Shown: positions 1-11,184 of the stretch, in pieces
Layout: the number at the start of each line of letters is the position of its first letter
How positions within the stretch are numbered: position 1 is the first letter of the stretch
Source of the DNA: JALYUA01 sp038229875
Lineage (GTDB): Bacteria > Acidobacteriota > Thermoanaerobaculia > UBA5066 > Gp7-AA6
DNA: 64,000 bases
NCBI GenBank assembly: GCA_038229875.1
Contig: JBBROA010000002.1
Span: 1 to 64,000 of the forward strand
Direction: 5' to 3'
The notes under the pieces: model-generated
Databases searched by the model: none
What the model saw: the letters and a program-made list of their open reading frames with translations, nothing else
What the model was told of the DNA's origin: nothing
Made by a program: the position numbers and the translations under genes

Positions 1-507
1 CCGGCGGGCGTCGTCGGGACCGTGATGTCCAATTTCGCGCTCGAAACCGCGTTCGCGCGCGAGGAGATCCCGTTCTGCCGGTCCGCGGTGGGCGACCGCA
101 ACGTCGCGCGCCTGATGGAAGAGACGGGAGCGACTCTCGGCGGCGAGACGTCGGGGCATGTCCTTCTCCCTTTCTCGCCCGCGGGCGATGGGATCCTGAC
201 CACGCTCCTCCTGGCCTCGATCCTGGTCGAAAGCGGACGGCCGCTCTCGAAACTGGCGACTTTGGAGAAGACCCCGCAGGCGCTGCGCAACGTGCGCGTG
301 GCGAGGCGCGTGGAGATCGACGACCTTCCCTCCGTCACCCTCGCGGTCGCCCGGGCGCGCCGGCAGTTTGACGGCCGGGGCCGCGTTTTCCTGCGCTACT
401 CCGGGACCGAGCCGCTTCTACGCATCCTGGTGGAAGGGCCGGACGCCGGTGAGGTCTTTCAGATCGCGGGCGAGCTCGAAGCCGCCGTCCGCGCCGAGCT
501 GACTTAG
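1..507 (+). CDS. glmM: Phosphoglucosamine mutase, C-terminal part (5' end outside window)
   Basis: The reading frame is open from base 1, so the gene begins upstream of the window. GlmM interconverts glucosamine-6-phosphate and glucosamine-1-phosphate on the cytoplasmic route to UDP-GlcNAc for peptidoglycan and LPS. Visible family marks are VGTVMSN at the window start, the sugar-binding loop GGETSGHV and the C-terminal phosphate-binding loop RYSGTEPLLRILVEG. The visible 168 residues cover the end of domain 3 and all of domain 4. The catalytic serine region is not in the window. A phosphomannomutase relative is the only alternative, but these loops favour GlmM. Confidence 0.9.
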   Translation, partial: PAGVVGTVMSNFALETAFAREEIPFCRSAVGDRNVARLMEETGATLGGETSGHVLLPFSPAGDGILTTLLLASILVESGRPLSKLATLEKTPQALRNVRVARRVEIDDLPSVTLAVARARRQFDGRGRVFLRYSGTEPLLRILVEGPDAGEVFQIAGELEAAVRAELT

Positions 508-540
508 GGCTCCGCGGCTCCGCTGCTGCCTCCATCCGGC

Positions 541-1230
541 TTGAGCGAACGACCTCCGCCGAAAGCCATCCTCTTCGACGCCGGCGGGACGCTCATCCAT
601 CTGGATGGCGACCGGATTGCCCGGGCCGCGGGCGTGCCGCACGCCGCGAGTGGATTCGACCGCGCCGCGGCGGCGGGGGCGTCGGCCCTGGGAGCCTGGA
701 TCGCGCGCAACCCCGCTTCGACCGACGCGGAGCGCGTTCCGTACTTCTTAAACGAGATCCTCCGGGGACTGGGCATCGAGGACGAGGCAGCGAGGCGCGC
801 CGCGGCCGCGGCCGTCGGGGCGGAGCACGCGCGCTCCAACCTGTGGTCGCGCGCCGGCGAAGGCGCCATCGAGACGCTCTCGACCCTCAGGGAGCGCGGA
901 TATCGGATCGCGGTCGTGTCGAACGCGGACGGCCGAGTCCGGGCGCTCCTCGAGACCGCCGGGCTGTCGCCGTTTTTAGAAGTGGTCGTCGACTCGTTCG
1001 AGGTCGGCCTCGAAAAGCCGGACCCGCGAATCTTCCTGGCCGCCACGGATCGCCTGGGGGTGGCTCCGGCGGACTGCGTCTACGTCGGCGACATCTACTC
1101 GATCGACGTCCTCGGAGCGCGCAGGGCCGGAATGCGCGCGATCCTGATAGGAACGGGAGCGGCAGAGGACCCGGTGGAAAGGGTGCTGACTCTGCCCGAG
1201 CTGTTGACGAAGTTTGAAAGGGTGGGTTGA
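541..1230 (+). CDS. HAD-superfamily hydrolase
   Basis: This 229-residue protein starts at TTG, 33 nt after glmM, and is probably co-transcribed with it. HAD motif I is DAGGTLI near residue 13, where the first Asp is the expected nucleophile. Motif II is VVSNADG, the motif III lysine is in GLEKPDPRIF and motif IV is VYVGDIYSIDVLGARRAGM. A helical cap lies between motifs I and II, as in phosphoglycolate-phosphatase-like enzymes. It should be a cytoplasmic Mg-dependent phosphatase. The substrate cannot be told from sequence. A phosphoglycolate role would fit the glycolate genes about 50 kb away but is not shown. Confidence 0.85.
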   Translation: MSERPPPKAILFDAGGTLIHLDGDRIARAAGVPHAASGFDRAAAAGASALGAWIARNPASTDAERVPYFLNEILRGLGIEDEAARRAAAAAVGAEHARSNLWSRAGEGAIETLSTLRERGYRIAVVSNADGRVRALLETAGLSPFLEVVVDSFEVGLEKPDPRIFLAATDRLGVAPADCVYVGDIYSIDVLGARRAGMRAILIGTGAAEDPVERVLTLPELLTKFERVG

Positions 1231-1237
1231 CGGGTCA

Positions 1238-1263
1238 GGGGTTAGGGGTTAGGGGTTAGGGGG
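1238..1263 (+). repeat. Telomere-like GGGGTTA array at the 3' end of the HAD gene
   Basis: Four G-runs (1238-1241, 1245-1248, 1252-1255, 1259-1263) are separated by TTA loops, starting 7 nt after the HAD stop codon. The G-rich strand is the mRNA strand, so the transcript end could fold into a G-quadruplex. Confidence 0.85.
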
Positions 1264-1313
1264 AAACGGTCCAAACCGTCGGGTTCCGATTCGGCGCCCG
1301 TCCCGCCCTGACG

Positions 1314-1340
1314 CCTTACCCCTTACCCCTCACGACTCCC
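1314..1340 (-). repeat. Second G-rich array at the 3' end of the convergent small gene
   Basis: On the minus strand this reads as GGGGTAA-type units, lying just past the stop codon of the 73-residue gene at 1352-1573. It mirrors the array at 1238-1263. Again the G-rich strand is the transcribed-sense strand of the gene it follows. Confidence 0.75.
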
Positions 1341-1351
1341 ACGACCCCTGG

Positions 1352-1573
1352 TCAGGAGTTCCGTTCGATACCTGCCACCGGCTCCCCCGTCGAGTTCGGC
1401 TCCGAGAACACGAGGGCGGTTCCCTGGACCGGAAGGAGAACGGTGTGGTTGCGCTCGGCGAAGTCGAGCCAGATCTCGTAGAAGCCGTTGGTCGAGATGG
1501 CCATGAGACGGCCGGGCTTGTTCTTCAGCTCCAGCGTCGGACAGAAAATCACGACTTTGGCGGGTAACTCCAA
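1352..1573 (-). CDS. Small conserved-looking protein of unknown function
   Basis: I do not recognise this 73-residue protein. It starts at TTG behind a purine-rich GGAGAGGGAG Shine-Dalgarno stretch and lies 42 nt downstream of ligA on the same strand, so it is probably co-transcribed. It is mixed alpha/beta in character, with AISTNGFYEIWLDFAERN in the middle and no signal peptide or membrane segment. Coding appearance is supported by the start site and by a stop codon sitting next to a 3'-end repeat, as for neighbouring real genes. Confidence 0.55.
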   Translation of the reverse strand: MELPAKVVIFCPTLELKNKPGRLMAISTNGFYEIWLDFAERNHTVLLPVQGTALVFSEPNSTGEPVAGIERNS

Positions 1574-1615
1574 GCGGTCTCTCCCTCTCCAGGTTGCGGA
1601 GGGTTTCGGATGCCC

Positions 1616-5680
<4,065 letters not shown>

Positions 5681-5695
<15 letters not shown>

Positions 5696-5727
5696 GGACG
5701 GTCGCCTGGTGGACGGTGGCCTGGTGA
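5681..5727 (+). repeat. Three tandem copies of a 15-bp unit across a gene junction
   Basis: ACGGTSGCMTGGTGR occurs at 5681-5695, 5698-5712 and 5713-5727. Copy 1 holds the stop codon of the peptidase gene, and copies 2 and 3 hold candidate GTG starts of the next gene. Confidence 0.8.
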
Positions 5728-6773
5728 GCCCGGCCCGCAGCTCCGGCGCGCTCGCCTGCTTCGGCAGAGGACTGAGGCTCTCCCTTTCGAAGCCCTATCT
5801 CGCCGTTTCCCTGTGGCTCATCCAGCTCCTCCTCGCGTCGGTGCTGATCCTGCCGGTCTCGAACACTCTGCACGACCTGCTCGACGACTCCCCGGCGGCC
5901 AGCCGGATGGTGGCGAACCCGGATCTGGGATGGTGGGAAACGCTTCTGCGGACGCATCCCGATCTCCTCGGCAGTTTTCCGGACTTGCTCACCGGGCTCC
6001 TGACTCCCGAGGGCGTCACGGCTTCCAAGCTCGGCGGGCTGCATGGCATCGGCGCGACGGCCGTCTCCCTGGGGCTCCTCGCGATCGTGCTCCACGCGTT
6101 CGCGCTCGGCGGCGTCCTGGGGACGCTCCGGGAGCCGCACGGATCTCTCGTGACGTTCGGCCGGGAGGGGATGCGGCGCTTTCCGGCGTTCCTGGCGTTC
6201 ACGCTGGCGGCGCTTGCGGCCGCTCTGTTCGCCTACCGCTGGGTGTGGATCGAGAGCGGAGTCGCCCTGCACGACCGTATGCGAGACCTGCAGAGCGAGC
6301 GGCAGGCGCTCGCGATCACGCTGGCGCGGCTCATCCTGCTCGCGCTCGTCCTCGCGACGATCAAGCTGGTGGCCGACTCGGTGCGCACCGTCTGGGTGGC
6401 GCGGCCCGATCTCCCGCCGATCTCGCGGTTCTTTGCCGGCATCGCGGGAGCGCTTTCGCGTCCGCTGCGGCTCTTCGGCGTGCTCCTCTCGGCGCTCGTC
6501 GCCATCCTGACGCTCTACGCGATCTGGATCGTCGCCGATCCGTCGGCGGGCGGAGAGGCGAGATTCGCGCTCGTCCCGCTGATCCTGACGCAGCAGGTCT
6601 TCGTCTTTCTTCGGCTGTTGATCAAGGTCGGGTATTACGCGGGGATCTCGGAGGCGCTGACGCGCACCCCGTCCCCCGAATACTCGTACGTCGCTGCGCC
6701 GCCGCCTCCCCCGTCACCGCGCCCGGCCGGCAACGACGAACCCGCTCTCGAGAACCAGGCCGGCGCCGTCTAG
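5724..6773 (+). CDS. Multi-spanning membrane protein of unknown function
   Basis: I do not recognise the family. The 349-residue protein has several hydrophobic segments (around residues 20-45, 105-130, 155-175, 200-230, 250-275 and 285-310) and a long extracytoplasmic-looking loop after the first. It ends in a proline-rich tail (PPPPPSPRP). It follows the peptidase gene by about 28 nt and is probably in the same transcript. A GTG at 5709 is an alternative start. The 3' end overlaps the convergent gene by 60 bp. Confidence 0.7.
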   Translation: MSPARSSGALACFGRGLRLSLSKPYLAVSLWLIQLLLASVLILPVSNTLHDLLDDSPAASRMVANPDLGWWETLLRTHPDLLGSFPDLLTGLLTPEGVTASKLGGLHGIGATAVSLGLLAIVLHAFALGGVLGTLREPHGSLVTFGREGMRRFPAFLAFTLAALAAALFAYRWVWIESGVALHDRMRDLQSERQALAITLARLILLALVLATIKLVADSVRTVWVARPDLPPISRFFAGIAGALSRPLRLFGVLLSALVAILTLYAIWIVADPSAGGEARFALVPLILTQQVFVFLRLLIKVGYYAGISEALTRTPSPEYSYVAAPPPPPSPRPAGNDEPALENQAGAV

Positions 6774-7772
6774 CCGCACGCGGTAGACGAAGGGCTGGCG
6801 GGTGTACTCGCCGTTTTTTCCGCGCGACCACGGCCCCGTGAAAAACGGCAGGAACCGGAGGTCCTCGAACGTCACCACCGCGCCGCCGTCGGGCGAGGCC
6901 GTCACCGTCTCGAGAGGAAAGCGGGCGAACGCCAGGTACGTCTGCACGTCCGGCAGCGCTCGCGCGCGACGAAGCGGGACGGAGTCGGGAGGCCGGTCGA
7001 AGCTGCGGATTCGCGCTCTCTCGGGCGGCGGATAGAAGTCGGGCAGGCGGCGAAGCGCCTCGGACAGCCGATCCGGAACGTGCGGCATGGGCACCGACCG
7101 GGCGAACGGTCCGATGTCGAAAAAGCAGGCGTGGACCGACCCGGCGTGCTCCGAGAGCGCGAGCCAGCGGAAGGGGGAAAAAAGCTGGGGCATGACGGCG
7201 ACGACGGCGCCCGGCGGCGGCCGGTCGATGCGGCGCCACGCTTCGAGCGCCCCGCCGTGCAGCACGGCGCAGAAGGCGATGTAAGAGGCGAGCGCCCCGC
7301 AGCCCCACGCCGCGATCTTGCGGCCGCTCGCCGGACGGACGAGTGTCAGGAGAAGCGTCACGAAACCAATTCCGGAAAAGAAGAGGTCGATGATGAAGAG
7401 GAGATCGAGCGAGTAGCGGGTCCTGCTGAACGGCGTGAAGAACATCGTCCCGAATGACGTGATCCAGTCGAAGAGGATGTGGGACGCGATCCCGACGGCC
7501 GCGAACATCCAGAGGTCGAGGAATCTCGCCTTTCGAAAAAAAAGCCGCGCGAGCGCCGCGACCCCGACGGCGAACAGCGGGAGGTAGACGAAGGAGTGAC
7601 TCCATCCCCTGTGATTGCGGAGATAGTCGACCTGCGAGCCCAAAAAAAACGTGTCCGCGTCCGGCAGCATCGCGGCGAGAAAGCCGATCCAGAGCGCGGC
7701 GCGCGCCCCGGGGCGGGACGTCATTGATCGCGTGAGCATCGCTCCCACGAGGCCGTGGCTCGGCGTATCCAT
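6714..7772 (-). CDS. Membrane-bound metal-dependent hydrolase, YdjM/DUF457 type
   Basis: This 352-residue inner-membrane protein carries the DUF457 histidine/aspartate signature: SHGLVG at the N-terminus, LPDAD, the HRGWSHS motif and SHILFDWITSFGT. Four or five membrane segments lie in the first 180 residues, and the C-terminal half is soluble. Proteins of this family are annotated as metal-dependent hydrolases, some LexA-regulated, but a defined substrate is not known. It is divergent from the SDR gene with 29 bp between starts, and its last 60 bp overlap the convergent membrane-protein gene. Confidence 0.8.
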   Translation of the reverse strand: MDTPSHGLVGAMLTRSMTSRPGARAALWIGFLAAMLPDADTFFLGSQVDYLRNHRGWSHSFVYLPLFAVGVAALARLFFRKARFLDLWMFAAVGIASHILFDWITSFGTMFFTPFSRTRYSLDLLFIIDLFFSGIGFVTLLLTLVRPASGRKIAAWGCGALASYIAFCAVLHGGALEAWRRIDRPPPGAVVAVMPQLFSPFRWLALSEHAGSVHACFFDIGPFARSVPMPHVPDRLSEALRRLPDFYPPPERARIRSFDRPPDSVPLRRARALPDVQTYLAFARFPLETVTASPDGGAVVTFEDLRFLPFFTGPWSRGKNGEYTRQPFVYRVRLDGAGLVLESGFVVAGRAR

Positions 7773-7781
7773 GCGCGGCGG

Positions 7782-7789
7782 ATGATAAT
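7782..7789. promoter_or_regulatory. Overlapping divergent -10 elements
   Basis: On the plus strand GATAAT (7784-7789) lies 12 nt before the TTG of the SDR gene. On the minus strand TATCAT (7782-7787) lies 9 nt before the ATG of the DUF457 gene. The two hexamers share four base pairs, so initiation in the two directions should be mutually exclusive. Confidence 0.45.
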
Positions 7790-7801
7790 CTCGCGCCCGT
7801 T

Positions 7802-8536
7802 TTGGCCCCGCAGTCCGAGCAGACGCTCCGGGATCGCGTGGCGCTCGTCACGGGCGCCTCGTCCGGCCAGGGCCGCGCGTTCGCGGAGGGGCTCGCGCGC
7901 GCCGGCGCCAGAGTCTTCGCGGTCGCCCGGCGGGAAGAGCTGCTCCGCTCGCTCGTCACCGAGATTTGCGATTCGGGCGGTGAGGCCGCGTATCACGTCG
8001 TCGACGTGCGCTCCATTCCCGCCGTTTTCGACCTCGTGGACGTCGTGCTCGCCCGCTATCGCCGCATCGACATCCTGATCAACGCCGCGGGCATCGGCTA
8101 CCGCGCTCCGTTGATCGAGCTCAAGCGGTCGCAGATCGAGGAGATGCTCGCGACCGATCTTGCCGGAGCGATCTACCTGACCTCGGCGGCGCTGCCGTCA
8201 CTGATCAAGAGCGCTCCCGCGCACATCGTGAACGTGGCCTCGATCGCGGGGCTCGAGGGGTTCGCCGAGGGCTCGGTCTACTGCGCCGCGAAACACGGGC
8301 TCGTGGGCTTCACGCGCGCGCTCGCGCAGGAATTGAAACCGCAGGGGGTGCGCGTGACGGCGCTCTGCTCCGGGTCGGTCGACACCGAGTTCTTCGACCG
8401 TTTCCGTCCGACCACGGAGAAGAGCCAGCGACTGCGGCCGGAAGATGTGTTGGCCGCGCTCCTCGGAATCCTGACGTCGCCGCCGCACGTGCTGCATGGC
8501 GAAGTCGTGCTGCGGCCGAGGGTCGTTCCGGCCTAG
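7802..8536 (+). CDS. Short-chain dehydrogenase/reductase
   Basis: This is a 244-residue classical SDR with a Rossmann fold. Visible motifs are the cofactor loop TGASSGQG (about residues 18-25), NAAG, the catalytic serine in NVASIAG and YCAAK for the Tyr/Lys pair. The basic residue after the first beta strand (ARREELL) favours NADPH. The substrate is unknown. The start is TTG. The gene stands alone between divergent neighbours. Confidence 0.88.
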   Translation: MAPQSEQTLRDRVALVTGASSGQGRAFAEGLARAGARVFAVARREELLRSLVTEICDSGGEAAYHVVDVRSIPAVFDLVDVVLARYRRIDILINAAGIGYRAPLIELKRSQIEEMLATDLAGAIYLTSAALPSLIKSAPAHIVNVASIAGLEGFAEGSVYCAAKHGLVGFTRALAQELKPQGVRVTALCSGSVDTEFFDRFRPTTEKSQRLRPEDVLAALLGILTSPPHVLHGEVVLRPRVVPA

Positions 8537-8639
8537 TCACCCCGGCGTGCCGACGGCGTTGCGATTCGATGCCGGAAGGGCGCGCCTTCACGGACCTGCC
8601 TCGCCCCGCTCGGCCCCGGCCCGCTGATTGGCCCGCCCC

Positions 8640-8645
8640 TATAAT
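8640..8645 (+). promoter_or_regulatory. Consensus -10 box for the receiver-PilZ gene
   Basis: A perfect TATAAT ends 7 nt before the ATG at 8653, which predicts a leaderless transcript. No recognisable -35 box lies 16-18 bp upstream. Confidence 0.6.
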
Positions 8646-8652
8646 CGAGGGC

Positions 8653-9345
8653 ATGAGCTCCGTCCTTCTCGTCGACGACACCGGCCTCTTCGACGCTGTC
8701 GCCGACGACATCGCGCGACGGACCCACTGCCGCCCGCTGCGCGCCAGGAACGGGACGGAGGCGCTCGCGACCGCGCGGCGCGAGAAGCCGGACCTGATCT
8801 TCCTGGACGCCGAAATGTCGGGGATGACAGGGATCGACGTGTGTCGGGTACTGAAGGCGGACTCTCACCTCGGGCACCGTCCGGTCGTGGTCGCGGCGGC
8901 GACGCCGATCTCGGCGGACGCGGCCCGCCGCGCCGGTGCGGACGAGTGCATCGACAAGCCCTTCGACACCCCGGTCGTCTTCGACACGATGCGGCGGTAC
9001 CTTCAGCTCTCGCCTCGCGACGCGGCGCGGGCGGCGGTCGAGTGGTCGGTGACGTTCTGGCGCGACGGCGCGCAGCACGAGGGCACTCTCCGCGACCTCT
9101 CGCGCGGCGGTTTCTTCATCCGGACTCCCGTGCGCCAACCAGTCGGCGCCAGGCTCGAGATCTCGTTCGAGCTGCCCGGACAGAAAGGCCGGACGGTCGT
9201 CGCGGAGGCGATCGTGGTGCGCGTCGGGCAGGAATCGGACCGCGGACTCGGGTGCCGGTTCTTCCGGCTGACCGCGGGGTCGCGGACGCACCTCGAGGAG
9301 TGCCTGCGGCTGCTGGAGACGCCGGTGCCGGCGGGAAAGCGCTAG
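8653..9345 (+). CDS. Response regulator with receiver and PilZ domains
   Basis: The 230-residue protein has a CheY-like receiver (residues 1-115; phosphoacceptor Asp52 in LIFLDAEMSG, Lys102 in DKPFD) followed by a PilZ domain (about 120-220). The PilZ cyclic-di-GMP motifs are present as RDAAR (RxxxR, 122-126) and DLSRGG (DxSxxG, 148-153). It should join phosphorelay input to c-di-GMP binding, perhaps for motility, pilus or surface control. No histidine kinase is adjacent. The start at 8653 was chosen because a perfect -10 box ends 7 nt before it. Confidence 0.88.
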   Translation: MSSVLLVDDTGLFDAVADDIARRTHCRPLRARNGTEALATARREKPDLIFLDAEMSGMTGIDVCRVLKADSHLGHRPVVVAAATPISADAARRAGADECIDKPFDTPVVFDTMRRYLQLSPRDAARAAVEWSVTFWRDGAQHEGTLRDLSRGGFFIRTPVRQPVGARLEISFELPGQKGRTVVAEAIVVRVGQESDRGLGCRFFRLTAGSRTHLEECLRLLETPVPAGKR

Positions 9346-9376
9346 CGGGTCTTCCGCTGACGGAACCCCCCGCCGG

Positions 9377-9829
9377 TCAGACGATCCTCTCCCCCGGCCC
9401 CGTTCCCTGCCCGAGGTCGATCAGCTCGATGCCCGCTTCCCGGGCGACCTGCAGAGACCGCTCGTCCCGGTAGAATTCGCCGTAGTAAACCCGCGCGATC
9501 CCGGAGTTCGCGATCAGCTTGAAACAGGGCCAGCACGGACTGGCGGTCGTGTACAGCTCCGCGTCGCGGATCGCCACCCCGTTCCGCGCGGCCTGGAGGA
9601 GCGCATTCGCCTCGGCGTGCACGGTCGAGACGCAGTGGCCGTCCTCGACGACGCAGCCGACGTCCTCGCAGTGCGGAAGCCCGCGGATCGAGCCGTTGTA
9701 GCCGGTCGAGAGGATCGTGCGGTCGCGCACGATGACGGCGCCCACGTGCTTCCGTTCGCACGTGGCCCGCGTGGCCACCTGCCGCGCGATGTTCATGAAG
9801 TACGTATGCCAGCCGACGCGTTCGTTCAT
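9377..9829 (-). CDS. Deoxycytidylate deaminase (ComEB-like)
   Basis: This 150-residue cytoplasmic enzyme should convert dCMP to dUMP for dTTP synthesis. The zinc site is HAEANALLQAA (His plus catalytic Glu) and SPCWPCFK (two Cys). GYNGSIRGLPHC is the substrate-binding loop typical of dCMP deaminases. The frame is open far upstream, but that stretch is antisense to the ketosynthase gene. The ATG at 9829 is preceded by a close -10 box and starts the conserved domain. Confidence 0.88.
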   Translation of the reverse strand: MNERVGWHTYFMNIARQVATRATCERKHVGAVIVRDRTILSTGYNGSIRGLPHCEDVGCVVEDGHCVSTVHAEANALLQAARNGVAIRDAELYTTASPCWPCFKLIANSGIARVYYGEFYRDERSLQVAREAGIELIDLGQGTGPGERIV

Positions 9830-9835
9830 GGGCCA

Positions 9836-9841
9836 ATTATG
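9836..9841 (-). promoter_or_regulatory. -10 box for the dCMP deaminase gene
   Basis: On the minus strand CATAAT ends 6 nt before the ATG at 9829, consistent with a leaderless mRNA. Confidence 0.45.
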
Positions 9842-9942
9842 TTCCGACACCGCCGTACGCGAGCCGGGGGTTTCGGCGCCGGGCGCCGTGTCACCATCGC
9901 TCTTTGCCTCTCGGCCTTCGCCCTCCGCCGGCAAGGGCGCGA

Positions 9943-9948
9943 TAGAAT
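9943..9948 (+). promoter_or_regulatory. -10 box for the ketosynthase-exosortase operon
   Basis: TAGAAT ends 10 nt before the ATG at 9959. No convincing -35 box is visible. This is the only promoter candidate ahead of the five overlapping genes that follow. Confidence 0.45.
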
Positions 9949-9958
9949 TGAGGGTCTT

Positions 9959-11182
9959 ATGGACAAACCCCGGCGCGTCGTCGTCACCGGTCTGGGCGCC
10001 GTGACGTCGATCGGCACGAACGTGACGGATTTCTGGAAAGCGCTCCTCGAGGGGACGTGCGGCATCCGGCCGTTTTCCCTGTTCGATCCTTCCGGTTACC
10101 GCACACAGACCGCGGCGCAGGTCCTGGAGATTCCGGACGGGTTTCTCTCCGCTTCGGAAAGAAAGCGCACGTCCCGCGCCGATCGAATGGGTCTCGCGGC
10201 GGCGCGCGAGGCCATCGCGCAGTCGGGCCTCGATCTCTCGCGGGAGAATCCTGCCCGCATCGGCGTCATCCTGGGAGGCGGGACGTCGGGCCTCCTCGAT
10301 TCTGAGGCGTATTACGAGCAGCACCTTCACGGAAAGAAGGGCCGGCCCTCGCACGTCCTGAACCACCTGCCCGACGCCATTACGGATCGCGTGGCGCAGC
10401 GGTTTCGCGTCGAAGGCATCAAGTCGACGATTACGACGGCCTGCTCTTCGTCGGCAAACGCGATGGGATTCGCGCACGACGCGATCGCGGCGGGGCTGGC
10501 GGACGTCATCATCACCGGGGGATCCGACGTCCTCGCGCGGCTCACCTACGGCGGGTTCAACTCGCTGCGCTCGGTTGATCCCGAGCCGTGCCGCCCCTTC
10601 GACCGGGAGCGCCGGGGCCTCTCGATCGGCGAGGCGGCCGGCATCCTCGTGTTCGAGGAGTGGGAGCGGGCGAAACGGCGCGGCGCCCCGATCCTGGCGG
10701 AGTTCCTGGGCTACGGCGTCACCTCGGATGCGCACCACATGACCGCGCCCGACCCGAGCGGGGCCGCCGGAGGGCGCACCGTCCGCTCCGCGCTCGCGGC
10801 CGCCGGGATCAACGCGGAAGACGTCGATTACGTCAACGCCCATGGAACCGCGACGCCGCAGAACGACTCCGCGGAGACGGCGGCGTTGAAGATGGGACTG
10901 GGCGGCCGGGCGCGCGAAATCCCGATCTCCTCGATCAAGTCGATGATCGGTCATTGCCTCTGCGCGTCGGGGGCGATCGAGGCGGTCGCGACCGTTCTCA
11001 CCGTCCGGGACGGTAAGATTCCGCCGACGATTCACTACGACAACCCCGATCCCGCCTGCGATCTCGATTACGTTCCGAACGCCGCGCGGGAAGGCGACAT
11101 CGAGGTCGCACTCTCCGATTCGTTTGCGTTCGGCGGCAACAGCTCCGTCGTGGTTTTCGCGCGGGAAGCCGGCGTTTACTGA
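9959..11182 (+). CDS. Beta-ketoacyl-ACP synthase, FabF family (active type)
   Basis: The 407-residue thiolase-fold enzyme should perform decarboxylative Claisen condensation on an acyl carrier protein. The full Cys-His-His triad is present: Cys162 in TTACSSSAN, His295 in NAHGTATPQND and His332 in KSMIGHCLCASGA. It begins a tightly packed operon with a dead paralogue, a thioesterase, exosortase H and a membrane partner. No ACP, ketoreductase, dehydratase or malonyltransferase gene is nearby. The pairing with a degenerate second subunit resembles type II polyketide or aryl-polyene KS/CLF pairs more than housekeeping FabF. Confidence 0.9.
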   Translation: MDKPRRVVVTGLGAVTSIGTNVTDFWKALLEGTCGIRPFSLFDPSGYRTQTAAQVLEIPDGFLSASERKRTSRADRMGLAAAREAIAQSGLDLSRENPARIGVILGGGTSGLLDSEAYYEQHLHGKKGRPSHVLNHLPDAITDRVAQRFRVEGIKSTITTACSSSANAMGFAHDAIAAGLADVIITGGSDVLARLTYGGFNSLRSVDPEPCRPFDRERRGLSIGEAAGILVFEEWERAKRRGAPILAEFLGYGVTSDAHHMTAPDPSGAAGGRTVRSALAAAGINAEDVDYVNAHGTATPQNDSAETAALKMGLGGRAREIPISSIKSMIGHCLCASGAIEAVATVLTVRDGKIPPTIHYDNPDPACDLDYVPNAAREGDIEVALSDSFAFGGNSSVVVFAREAGVY

Positions 11183-11184
11183 GC

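Noticed and set aside
1238..1263. Genuine telomere or assembly end
   Set aside because: The TTAGGG-like units are internal, only four repeats long, follow stop codons and recur at 29561. They are an interspersed repeat, not a chromosome end.
9830..11035. Extension of the dCMP deaminase frame across the ketosynthase gene
   Set aside because: The extension is antisense to a clear FabF-type gene. The conserved deaminase begins at the ATG at 9829.
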